Source: Lolium rigidum
Taxonomy: Eukaryota > Streptophyta > Magnoliopsida > Poales > Poaceae
NCBI RefSeq assembly: GCF_022539505.1
Contig: NC_061514.1
Span: 251,398,124-251,462,123 of the forward strand
Length of the DNA stretch: 64,000 nucleotides
Direction: 5' to 3'
Part shown: positions 46,385 to 57,055 of the stretch, one piece after another
Layout of the letters: each line of letters opens with the position of its first letter
Position numbering within the stretch: position 1 is the stretch's first letter
Program-made: the position numbers and the translations under genes
Notes under the pieces: model-generated
Seen by the model: the letters and a program-made list of their open reading frames with translations, nothing else
Database searches by the model: none
What the model was told of the DNA's origin: nothing

Positions 46385-47910
46385 TGATACGTCCCCGACG
46401 TATCCATAATTTACGTCGTTCCATGCTTGTTTTATGACAATACTTACATGTTTTGCTTGCACTTTATGATGATTTCATGCATTTTCCGGAACTAACCTAT
46501 TAACAAGATGCCACGAGTGCCGGTTCCTGTTTTCTGCTGTTTTTGGTTCCGGAAAGGCTGTTCGGGCAATATTCTCGGAATTCGACGAAACGAAGACCAA
46601 ACCTCCTATTTTTCCCGGAAGCGTCCGGAACACCGAAGAAGAGTCGGAGAGGGGCCGGAGGGCCACCACACCATAGGGCGGCGCGGCACGGCACTGGGCC
46701 CACGCCGGCCTGTGGTGTGGCGCCCCAGGTGCCCCCTGCGCCGCCTCTTCGCCTATAAAATCCCTTTCGACCTAAAAACACAGTAACTCTTGACGAAACT
46801 CCAGAAAGACTCCGGGCGCCGCCACCATCGCGAAACTCCAATTCGGGGGACGGAAGTCTCGTCCCGGCACCTGCCGGGACGGGGAAGTGCCCCGGAAGCC
46901 ATCTCCATCAACGCCATCGCCTCCATCATGCTCCGTGAGTAGTTCCCCCATGGACTACGGGTTCTAGCTGTAGCTAGTTGGTATTCTCTCCCCCATGTAC
47001 TTCAATACAATGATCTCATGAGCTGCCTTACATGATTGAGATTCATCGATGTAATCGGTGTTGTGTTTGTCGGGATCCGATGGATTGTTACATTATGATT
47101 GTCTATCTACAAAGTTTATGAAGTTATTGTTCTTTGCAATCTTGTTATGCTTAATGCTTGTCACTAGGGCCGAGTGGCATGATCTTAGATTTGAGCTTTA
47201 TAATTATTGCTTAGATTGTATCTACAAGTTGTATGCACATGTCACTGTCCGGAACCAAAGGCCCGAAGTGACAGAAATCGGGACAACCGGAGGGGATGGC
47301 GGTGATGTGAGGGACACATGTTTTCACCAAGTGTTAATGCTTTGCTCCGGTGCTCTATTAAAAGGAGTACCTTAATATCCGATAGTTTCCCTTGAGGCCC
47401 GGCTGCCACTGGCTGGTAGGACAAAAGATGTTGTGCAAGTTTCTCATTGCGAGCACGTACGACTATAATTGGAAAACATGCCTACATGATTAATGATCTT
47501 GATATTCCTTCTTAATGCTATTTCAATCCTATCAATTGCCCGTTGTAATTTGTTCACCCAACACTTGTTATTGGAGAGTTGCCACTAGTGTAGATAGGCT
47601 GGGAACCCCGGTCTATATTTCATCATCATATACTCGTTCTACATGTCATTGGAAGTAGTATCAACTATTTTACGGTGCCATTGTTCTCATATTACTATTA
47701 CTGTTATTTGTGTTACTATTACTATTGCTCTCATATCACTTGCTACTTTCACATCCCCCCTGTTACTAGTGCTTTTCGAGGTGCAGCTGAATTGACAACT
47801 CAGTTGTTAAGGCTTATAAGTATTCTTTACCTCCCCTTGTGTCGAATCAATAAATTTGGGTTTTACTTCCCTCGAAGACTGTTGCGATCCCCTATACTTG
47901 TGGGTCATCA
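46385..47910 (+). repeat. X2 3' LTR (1526 bp)
   Basis: TGATACGTCC..GGGTCATCA, followed by the duplicated CTAGG. TATAAAA near 46753. It differs from the 5' LTR by many substitutions and small indels, so X2 is clearly older than N1, which sits inside it. Confidence 0.92.
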
Positions 47911-47915
47911 CTAGG

Positions 47916-48007
47916 TATAGTTCAACCCGAGATGGATCTATACTGTAAAGCTGGTATATAAAAGCTAGATGAGAGAAAGTTGTAGACCTTGACTTCTTGG
48001 TGGGGAT
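47916..48007 (+). other. C1 3' untranslated region end and polypurine tract
   Basis: Continuation of the C1 tail after X2, ending TTGGTGGGGAT at 47997-48007, directly before the 3' LTR. Confidence 0.75.
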
Positions 48008-48785
48008 TGTTGGAATTAATGGGCCTACACTCAGTTTGGGCCCAATGAAATTTCAGAAAATTGGAGAGAAGTCAAGGGGGTGGACAACCATGTTGGAAGT
48101 TTAGTCCCACATGGCTAAGGGGAAAGGATTTTGAGCATCTTATAAGGGGGTCTCTCATGGTCCCCTTGAGTGAGAAGACTAGAGAGAGATATGCTAAGTG
48201 TACACCACACGCGCACACGCGCGCGCTCACTCGCATTTCGCCGCTTTATTCGCGTTCTATTACACGTGACTTGTGACTTTGGATCTTTGGGATTTGGTGA
48301 GGTGAGCGCGGCCGCGGTGTACTTAAGTTGCATCTCTTTTTATTCTTTTTATCGAGCGCATTTATCTTTATCCACCCGCGTCTGTCTCACGCACGAACCG
48401 AGGATAGACTTGCACGTTTGCGTGCAGTTCAAAGTTCTTTCGTGATGGAGATATCCCAGGGGCGGATCCTGGGAAATGGGCAGAACATGTTGCGCGTGGG
48501 TTATCCAATCGAGTCTATAAGAGGGAGACGTCCCTCTTGGCAGAAGACACCAGGTACACAACCCAACTGTTCTCTTCTGCGCCGCCGCCACCGATCTTTG
48601 CCGATCCTCTTCCTGTCGTGCAGCAGGGCGAGGAAAGCAGTGGTCTTCGAACTTTCCCCGGCGATTGGTGTCCTCCACCATGGAGCCGAGCGATAAAGTT
48701 TCTGGGCAGTGCATCCGCACGACTGCTTCATCTTCTTCATCTACATCAACGATCGTCTTCACCGACTCTTCGTCAATTACGTCCG
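48008..48785 (+). repeat. C1 3' LTR, truncated by N2
   Basis: Colinear with 22440-23223 up to GTCCG at 48781-48785, where the N2 LTR begins. The remaining LTR would lie beyond N2, outside the window. Confidence 0.9.
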
Positions 48786-49326
48786 TGTCGGGGGTGCTCC
48801 TCGACAATGCCCTCCGGTAGGGGCTTAGGGTTGATGGAATCCTGTAGGCTGATACGAACCATCGGTTGACAGACAAGCGGGAAGAGCAATTTACCCAGGT
48901 TCAGGGCCCTCGATGAGGTAACACCCCTACATCCTGCCTGTCTGATCTTGATTATGAAAATATCGGGTTACAATGGGGTGCCGAAGGTTTCGGCTATGAT
49001 CTTGTCGAGAGGCTAAGTGCTACGGCGACCTAGCTCTAAACTTCTGGTGGCTAAAGTTGCTAAAATTGATTGTGTCCCTCGACAGCCCCTCTCCTGACCT
49101 TTATATAGGTGGCCGGGTCTCAAGAGATCTGTCCGGGTACGACTAGGTTTACAAAAGACCTAGCTCTAAACTTTCCTTGTTCGGCTCCTCTTCGTCTTGT
49201 TCTTCAAGGAATCCTCTTCGGCACCGTCCTAGTGGCCCACCTTGCCATCGGGTATCTTCATGGGCCTCCAGTTGGGCCGCACAGGATAGGGCAATGTCGG
49301 TTACCCGAAGGGTAATGCCCACGTCA
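48786..49326 (-). repeat. N2 LTR (541 bp)
   Basis: Plus strand starts TGTCGGGGGTGCTCC and ends GCCCACGTCA. TTTATATAGG at 49099-49108 would be a TATA box in the minus direction (CCTATATAAAGG). Followed by GTAGTCCCCGAG, counterpart of the N1 polypurine tract. Confidence 0.75.
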
Positions 49327-49441
49327 GTAGTCCCCGAGTGTATCCGAAGATTTTTCGGGTAGAGACTAAAGCATGCCTCCACTGAACGTTCTTCTGCCTT
49401 GATTGCTCTTGTCCATCTTGTAATAGCTTCATCTTCTTTTA

Positions 49442-49521
49442 TCGGGTGCGCGTCCAGCGCTCCCGATGGGAGTAGCCCCGAGTCTAGATACGGATGCTTG
49501 CAATCCGTGTGTAGACTCAAG
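49442..49521 (-). repeat. N2 polypurine-like repeat unit 1
   Basis: About 80 bp, plus strand TCGGGTGCGCGTCCAGCGCT, then GATGGGAGTAGCCCCGAG. Counterpart of N1 30168-30244; two further units at 56426-56508 and 56580-56662 lie beyond the Y insertion. Confidence 0.75.
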
Positions 49522-49565
49522 TTGTGCCACTCGAATGTCTTCTTCTGCCGAAGTTTCTTGCAAGT

Positions 49566-51170
49566 TGATACGTCTCCGACGTATCGATAATTTCTTATGT
49601 TCTATGCCATATTATTGATGATACCTACATGTTTTATGCACACTTTATGTCATATTCGTGCATTTTCTGGAACTAACCTATTAACAAGATGCCGAAGTGC
49701 CAGTTCGCTGTTTCTGCTTGTTTTTGGTTTCGAAATCCTAGTAACAAAATATTCTCGGAATTGGACGAAACGAAGACCCAGGGGCCTATTTCGCCACGAA
49801 CCTTCCGGAAGACCGAAGAGCATACGAAGTGGGGCCACGAGGTGGCCAAACCACAAGGCGGCGCGGCCAAGGGGGCCCGCGCCGCCCGTGGTGTGGGCCC
49901 CTCGTCGGCCCCCGACTGCTGCCGCTTCCGCCTACTTAAAGCCTCCGTCGCGAAACCCACGAGGCGAAAAACCACGATACGGAAAACCTTGCCGAGACGC
50001 CGCCGCCGCCGATCCCATCTCGGGGGATTACGGAGATCTCCTCCGGCACCCTGCCGGGAGAGGGGATTCATCTCCCGGAGGACTCTACACCGCCATGGTC
50101 GCCTCCGGAGTGATGAGTGAGTAGTTCACCCCTAGACTATGGGTCCATAGCGGTAGCTAGATGGTTGTCTTCTCCTCATTGTGCTTCATTGTTGGATCTT
50201 GTGAGCTGCCTAACATGATCAAGATCATCTATCTGTAATACTCTATGTTTTGTTTGTCGGGATCCGATGGATAGAGAATACCATGTTATGTTAATTATCA
50301 AGTTATTACATATGTGTTGTTTATGATCTTGCATGCTCTCCGTTACTAGTAGAGGCTCCGGCCAAGTTTTTGCTTTTAACTCCAAGAGGGAGTATTTATG
50401 CTCGATAGTGGGTTCATGCACGCATTGACACACGGGACGAGTGACGGAAAGTTCTAAGGTTGTGTTGTGCTTGTTGCCACTAGGGATAAAACATTGGCGC
50501 TATGTCAGAGGATGTAGTTGTTGATTACATTACGCACCATACTTAATGCAATTGCACTGTTGCTTTGCAACTTAATCTTGGAAGGGGTTCGGATGATAAC
50601 TCTGAAGGTGGACTTTTTAGGCATAGATGCGGTTGGATGGCGGTCTATGTACTTTGTTGTAATGCCCAATTAAATCTCACTATACTTATCATGACATGTA
50701 TGTGCATTGTTATGCCCTCTCTATTTGTCAATTGCCCGATCGTAATTTGTTCACCCAACATGCTTTTATCTTATGGGAGAGACACCTCTAGTGAGCTGTG
50801 GACCCGGTCCATTCTTTAATCCTGAAATACAAATCTGCTGCAATACTTGTTTTTACTTGTTTTCTCTGCAAACAATCATCTTCCACACAATTCGGTTAAT
50901 CCTTTGTTACGAGCAAGCCGGTGAGATTGACAACCTCACTGTTTCGTTGGGGCAAAGTACTTTGGTTGTGTTGTGCGAGGTTCCACGTTGGCGCCGGAAT
51001 CCCTGGTGTTGCGCCGCACTACATCCCGCCGCCATCAACCTTCAACGTGCTTCTTGGCTCCTCCTGGTTCGATAAACCTTGGTTTCTTTACGAGGGAAAA
51101 CTTGCTGCTTTGTGCGCATCATACCTTCCTCTTGGGGTTGCCCAACAAACGTGTGAAATACACGCCATCA
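49566..51170 (+). repeat. Y 5' LTR (1605 bp)
   Basis: TGATACGTCTCCGAC..ACACGCCATCA. A weak TATA-like CTTAAAG lies downstream of the GC-rich block (about 49936). Shares the GGACTATGGGT-type block (CTAGACTATGGGT at 50133) with X and W. Confidence 0.92.
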
Positions 51171-51180
51171 AGCTCTTTTT

Positions 51181-51200
51181 ACGGCGCCGTTGCCGGGGAG
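51181..51200 (+). other. primer-binding site of Y (tRNA-Asp type)
   Basis: CGGCGCCGTTGCCGGGGAG, 11 bp after the LTR end. First base of the TGG changed to C as in X1. Confidence 0.85.
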
Positions 51201-51406
51201 ATCAAGACACGCTGCAAGGGGAGTCTCCACTTCTCAATCTCTTTACTTTGTTTTTGTCTTGCTTTATTTTATTTACTACTTTGTTTGCTGCACTTATATC
51301 AAAACACAAAAAAATTAGTTGCTAACTTTACTTTATTTACTGTCTTGCACTCTATATCAAAAACACAAAAAAATTAGTTACTTGCATTTGCTTTACTTAT
51401 TTCATC

Positions 51407-52051
51407 ATGTTTCCTTTTAATTTTACCACAAAAAACATACCGGTAGGACGTGGGTCTATAATTGGGAGAAACAATATAGAAGAATTTTTCACCCATGTTA
51501 GTACCGTTGAAGATTTTGAAGATAGACACTTGGTAGAACTTGCTCCTACTTATGAAATTGCTGCTGCGCATTTAGTTCGCTTGTTGGAAACTAAATTTGT
51601 TAATCTCAATCCTATAATCCAACACATGTTTCTTACACTGGGTGATATGGAAGAAGGGGAAAAGAAAGATTTTGTTTTAGAAACCCTTCTTAGAGAATTT
51701 GGTGGTCTAGCGAGAGAGGCTAGAAATGTCTTCGCTAAATTTAATATGCTTGGTTCTCATACTAATTTTGTTAGTCTCCTTGAAAAAATGGATATGGATA
51801 GGATAAGGTACACTAATAACGCTAATGATGGTGGGGAGATCAAAGCACCAATACCATGTAAACTCCTAGCTATGAATGATGCACTAGAACATAACTATGC
51901 TTGGCTTGTTCATGAAAATTTGTTTGATGAGAGTAGCAAGCCCAAGACTAATGAAAAGGGAGACGCTGAAACTTATGTATCCAATATACTATGCATGGTT
52001 GAGAAAACTCCAAACCCCACTGTAGGTGCACCACCCTTTGATAACACTTGA
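51407..52051 (+). CDS. unknown 214-aa protein of element Y
   Basis: Intact frame starting MFPFNFTTKNIPVGRGSIIG and ending GAPPFDNT at 52051. I recognise no domain. It is acidic and probably mainly helical (EEFFTHVSTVEDFEDRHLVE, AAAHLVRLLETKFVNLNPII, GDMEEGEKKDFVLETLLREF), with no Cys-His knuckle, no catalytic Asp motif and no membrane segment. It begins at the same place where Z starts gag, after a nearly identical leader, and its stop sits in ACTTGATAT, a string also found at the end of the Z coding part. A structural or regulatory protein for the element is a guess. That the frame is intact while neighbours are broken suggests recent activity. Confidence 0.75.
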   Translation: MFPFNFTTKNIPVGRGSIIGRNNIEEFFTHVSTVEDFEDRHLVELAPTYEIAAAHLVRLLETKFVNLNPIIQHMFLTLGDMEEGEKKDFVLETLLREFGGLAREARNVFAKFNMLGSHTNFVSLLEKMDMDRIRYTNNANDGGEIKAPIPCKLLAMNDALEHNYAWLVHENLFDESSKPKTNEKGDAETYVSNILCMVEKTPNPTVGAPPFDNT

Positions 52052-52059
52052 TATACACT

Positions 52060-54641
52060 TTCTGCGCCTAGGCTGAAAGGCGTTAAAAAGCGCTTATGGG
52101 AGACAACCCATGTTTTTACTCCAGTATTTTTGTTTTATATTTGTGTCTTGGAAGTTGTTTACTACTGTAGCAACCTCTCCTTATCTTAGTTTTGAGTTTT
52201 GTTGTGCCAAGTAAAGTCTTTGATAGTAAAGTAAGTACTAGATTTGGATTACTGCGCAGTTCCAGATTTCTTTGCTGTCATGAATCTGGGTCTACCTCCC
52301 TGTAGGAAGCTCAGAAAATTAATTCAATTTACGTGCATGATCCTCAGATATGTACGCAACTTTCATTTAATTTGAGCATTTTCATTTGAGCAAGTCTGGT
52401 GGCCTAATAAAATCCATCTTTACGGACTGTTCTGTTTTGACAGATTCTGCCTTTTTATTTCGCAGTGCCTCTTTCGCTATGTTGGATGAATTCCTTTGAT
52501 CCATTAATATCCAGTAGCTTTATGCAATGTCCAGAAGTGTTAAGAATGATTGTGTCACCTCTGAACATGTTTATTTTTATTATGCACTAACCCTCTAATG
52601 AGTTGTTTCGAGTTTGGTGTGGAGGAAGTTTTCAAGAATCAAGAGAGGAGTATGATGCAATATGATCAAGGAGAGTGAAAGCTCTAAGCTTGGGGATGCC
52701 CCGGTGGTTCACCCCTGCATATTCTAAGAAGACTCAAGCGTCTAAGCTTGGGGATTCCCAAGGCATCCCCTTCTTCATCGACAACATTATCGAGGTTCCT
52801 CTCCTGAAACTATATTTTTATTCCGTCACATCTTATGCACTTTGCTTGGAGCGTCGGTTTGTTTTTGTTTTTGTTTTGTTTGAATAAAATGGATCCTAGC
52901 ATTCACTTTATGGGAGAGAGACACGCTCCTCTGTAGCATATGGACAAGTATGTCCTTAGGCTATACTCATAGTATTCATGGCGAAGTTTCTTCTTCGTTA
53001 AATTGTTATATGGTTGGAATTGGAAAATGCTACATGTAGTAACTCTAAAATGTCTTGGATAATGTGATACTTGGCAATTGTTGTGCTCATGTTTAAGCTC
53101 TTGCATCATATGCTTTGCACCCATTAATGAAGAAATACATAGAGCTTGCTAAAATTTGGTTTGCATATTTGGTTTCTCTAAAGTCTAGATAATTTCTAGT
53201 ATTGAGTTTTGAACAACAAGGAAGACGGTGTAGAGTCTTATAATGTTTACAATATGTCTTTTATGTGAGTTTTGCTGCACCGTTCATCCTTGTGTTTGTT
53301 TCAAATAACCTTGCTAGCCTAAACCTTGTATCGAGAGGGAATACTTCTCATGCATCCAAAATCCTTGAGCCAACCACTATGCCATTTGTGTCCACCATAC
53401 CTACCTACTACATGGTATTTTCCGCCATTCCAAAGTAAATTGCTTGAGTGCTACCTTTAAAATTCCATCATTCACCTTTGCAATATATAGCTCATGGGAC
53501 AAATAGCTTAAAAACTATTGTGGTATTGAATATGTACTTATGCACTTTATCTCTTATTAAGTTGCTTGTTGTGCGATAACCATGTTTACGGGGACGCCAT
53601 CAACTATTCTTTGTTGAATATCATGTGAGTTGCTATGCATGTCCGTCTTGTACGAAGTAAGAGAGATCTACCACCTTTATGGTTGGAGCATGCATATTGT
53701 TAGAGAAGAACATTGGGCCGCTAACTTAAGCCATGATCCATGGTGGAAGTTTCAGTTTTGGACACATATCCTCAATCTCATATGAGAATAATAATTGTTG
53801 CCACATGCTTATGCATTAAAGAGGAGTCCATTATCTATTGTCCATGTTATCCCGGTATGGATGTCTAAGTTGAGAATAATCAAAAGCGAGAAATCCAAAA
53901 TGCGAGCTTTCTCCTTAGACCTTTGTACAGGCGGCATGGAGGTACCCCATTGTGACACTTGGTTAAAACATGTGCATTGCAAAGATCCAGGTAGTCCAAG
54001 CTAATTAGGACAAGGTGCGGGCACTACTAGTATACTATGCATGAGGCTTGCAACTTGTAAGATATAATTTACATAACTCATATGCTTTATTACTACCGTT
54101 GACAAAATTGTTTCATGTTTTCAAAATAAAAGCTCTAGCACAAATATAGCAATCGATGCTTTCCTCTTTGAAGGACCATTCTTTTTACTTTTATGTTGAG
54201 TCGGTTCACCTATCTCTCTCCACCTCAAGAAGCAAACACTTGTGTGAACTGTGCATTGATTCCTACATACTTGCATATTGTACTTGTTATATTACTCTAT
54301 GTTGACTATTATCCATGAGATATACATGTTACAAGTTGAAAGCAACCGCTGAAACTTAATCTTCCTTTGTGTTGCTTCAATACCTTTACTTTGATTTATT
54401 GCTTTATGAGTTAACTCTTATGCAAGACTTATTGATGCTTGTCTTGAAGCACTATTCATGAAAAGTCTTTGCTTTATGATTCACTTGTTTATTCATGTCA
54501 TTACCATTGTTTTGATCGCTGCATTCACTACATATGTTTACAAATAGTATGATCAAGGTTATGATGGCATATCACTTCAGAAATTATCTTTGTTATCGTT
54601 TTACCTGCTCGGGACGAGCGAGAACTAAGCTTGGGGATGCT
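52060..54641 (+). other. Y 3' non-coding region with polypurine motif copies
   Basis: Colinear with Z 14974-17560 (reverse) and in parts with X2 43975-46384, for example GTGTCTTGGAAGTTGTTTAC (about 52141) shared with X2 (about 44024). Internal motif copies AAGCTTGGGGATGC at 52686-52699 and, with one change, 52744-52757; terminal copy at 54627-54640 followed by one extra T before the LTR. Confidence 0.8.
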
Positions 54642-56243
54642 TGATACGTCTCCGACGTATCGATAATTTCTTATGTTCTATGCCATATTATTGATGATAC
54701 CTACATGTTTTATGCACACTTTATGTCATATTCGTGCATTTTACGGAACTAACCTATTAACAAGATGCCGAAGTGCCGATTCTTTGTTTTACGCTGTTTT
54801 TGGTTTCAGAAATCCTAGTAACAAAATATTCTCGGAATTGGACGAAACGAAGACCCAGGGGCCTATTTCGCCCGAACCTTCCAGAAGACCGAAGAGCATA
54901 CGAAGTGGGGCCACGAGGTGGCGAAACCACAAGGCGGCGCGGCCAAGGGGGGGGCCGCGCCGCCCTGTGGTGTGGGCCCCTCGTCAGCCCCCGACTCGCC
55001 CTTCCGCCTACTTAAAGCCTCCGTCGCGAAACCCCGAGGCGAAAAACCACGATACGGAAAACCTTGCGAGACGCCGCCGCCGCCGATCCCATCTCGGGGG
55101 ATTCGGGAGATCTCCTCCGGCACCTCGCCGGAGAGGGGATTCATCTCCCGGAGGACTCTACACCGCCATGGTCGCCTCCGGAGTGATGAGTGAGTAGTTC
55201 ACCCCTGGACTATGGGTCCATAGCAGTAGCTAGATGGTTGTCTTCTCCTCATTGTGCTTCATTGTTGGATCTTGTGAGCTGCCTAACATGATCAAGATCA
55301 TCTATCCGTAATACTCTATGTTGTGTTTGTCGGGATCCGATGGATAGAGAATACCATGTTATGTTAATTATCAAGTTATTACATATGTGTTGTTTATGAT
55401 CTTGCATGCTCTCCGTTACTAGTAGAGGCTCGGCCAAGTTTTTGCTTTTAACTCCAAGAGGGAGTATTTATGCTCGATAGTGGGTTCTTGCCCGCATTGA
55501 CACACGGGACGATGTGAGAGAAAGTTCTAAGGTTGTGTTGTCCTGTTGCCACTAGGGATAAAACATTGGCGCTATGTCCGAGGATGTAGTTGTTGATTAC
55601 ATTACGCACCATACTTAATGCAATTGTCATGTTGCTTTGCAACTTAATGCTGGAAGGGGTTCGGATGATAACTCTGAAGGTGGACTTTTTAGGCATAGAT
55701 GCGGTTGGATGGCGGTCTATGTACTTTGTCGTAATGCCCAATTAAATCTCACTATACTTATCATGACATGTATGTGCATTGTTATGCCCTCTCTATTTGT
55801 CAATTGCTCGATTGTAATTTGTTCACCCAACATGCTTTTATCTTATGGGAGAGACACCTCTAGTGAGCTGTGGACCCGGTCCATTCTTTAATACTGAAAT
55901 ACAAATCTGCTTGCAATACTTGTTTTTTACTGTTTTCTCTGCAAACAATCATCTTCCACACAATTCGGTTAATCCTTTGTTACGGCAAGCACTGTGAGAT
56001 TGACAACCTCACTTTGTTTCGTTGGGGCAAAGTACTTTGGTTGTGTTGTGCGAGGTTCCACGTTGGCGCCGGAATCCCTGGTGTTGCGCCGCACTACATC
56101 CCGCCGCCATCAACCTTCAACGTGCTTCTTGGCTCCTCCTGGTTCGATAAACCTTGGTTTCTTTCTGAGGGAAAACTTGCTGCTGTGCGCATCATACCTT
56201 CCTCTTGGGGTTGCCCAACGAACGTGTGAAATACACGCCATCA
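54642..56243 (+). repeat. Y 3' LTR (1602 bp)
   Basis: TGATACGTCTCC..ACACGCCATCA followed by CAAGT. Closely similar to the 5' LTR. Confidence 0.92.
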
Positions 56244-56425
56244 CAAGTCTTCATAGGTCATCCGATAGATGCATATCAGGGTTTGTACTTTTCAGTAAAG
56301 CTCGGACGTGTAAATGCTCTGGAGTAACATGCCCAGCTTTGCTGGTTAACTGCCGTTGGCAAAACAACGTTACTCTACTCAGAATCAAGTCCCCGGGCAT
56401 GATCCTGGAATGCAAAAAAGTTTTG

Positions 56426-56662
56426 TCGGGTGTGCATCCAGCGCTCCTGATGGGAGTAGTCCCCGAGTCTGGGCGCAGACGCTTGTGACCGGGTGCAGAC
56501 TCGAGCTGGTGATACCGTTCTTTTGTTCAAATACTTCTTCACGCCCTTCTTCCTAAAAAAATCTTCGAGTCTTCTTTTATCGGGTGCGCGTCCAGCGCTC
56601 CCGATGGGAGTAGCCGCCGAGTCTAGGCGCGGATGCTCGCAATCTGTGCGTAGACTCAAGTT
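56426..56662 (-). repeat. N2 polypurine-like repeat units 2 and 3
   Basis: Units at 56426-56508 and 56580-56662 with GTAGTCCCCGAG and GTAGCCGCCGAG respectively. Same repeat as in N1, diverged. Confidence 0.75.
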
Positions 56663-57055
56663 GACCACTCGACAATTTCATTTCTTCGACTCCCCAGTCA
56701 AACTTTTATGACGTCAGTGATGACTTCACCACTGTCGCTGCCCTGACATGACAGGACACGACCTGTTGGGCCCATCTTATTTCTGTGTGGTCCTGTTTTA
56801 AGAAATGACCGCTTCTCGCGTGCGGTTACTAAAGCGTCTCCTCGATTCCCGTGATTTGTTGATGAAAAAGAGACACCTTCAGCAGATTGGGGACGCGTGC
56901 CCGTTCTATCCTTAGCTTTGTATTTTATAACTTCTCGTTGCAAATCTCCTCCTCTTCACACACCATCATTGCATCATTTTATTCCTCATTCATCTCCTGC
57001 GCTCAAAACTACTGCGCCGCCATCGCTAAATCCAGATCTCTCATGAATCTGCAAG

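Larger units (their letters stand above)
27824..47910 (+). mobile_element. X2: complete non-autonomous LTR retrotransposon with N1 nested in its 5' LTR
   Basis: Bounded by CTAGG at 27819-27823 and 47911-47915. The 5' LTR (27824-29177 plus 42158-42330) is split by N1; the 3' LTR is 46385-47910. Without N1 and its duplicated CATAT the element is 7107 bp. It carries a primer site, a T-rich leader, one frame for the 441-residue unknown protein (broken), and about 2.4 kb of non-coding 3' region. No polymerase. Same family as X1 in the opposite orientation. Confidence 0.93.
22440..48785 (+). mobile_element. C1: Ty1/copia retrotransposon, split by X2 and truncated by N2
   Basis: The 5' LTR starts TGTTGGAATT at 22440 and the matching 3' LTR starts at 48008. 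Between them lie a gag with zinc knuckle, protease, integrase, reverse transcriptase and RNase H in copia order (23471-27370), a 3' untranslated region (27371-27818) and, after the X2 insertion, its continuation 47916-48007 with a purine tract. The 3' LTR is cut at 48785 by N2, so the remaining LTR and the target duplication (candidate CATGA at 22435-22439) are outside the window. Coding frames are broken at many places; the copy is dead. Confidence 0.9.
49566..56243 (+). mobile_element. Y: complete non-autonomous LTR retrotransposon with one unknown ORF
   Basis: 6678 bp bounded by CAAGT at 49561-49565 and 56244-56248. LTRs 49566-51170 and 54642-56243. Primer site, leader, a single 214-codon frame and about 2.6 kb of non-coding 3' region. 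LTRs, leader and 3' region match Z (opposite orientation), but the coding part does not. No polymerase or gag is encoded. Confidence 0.93.
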
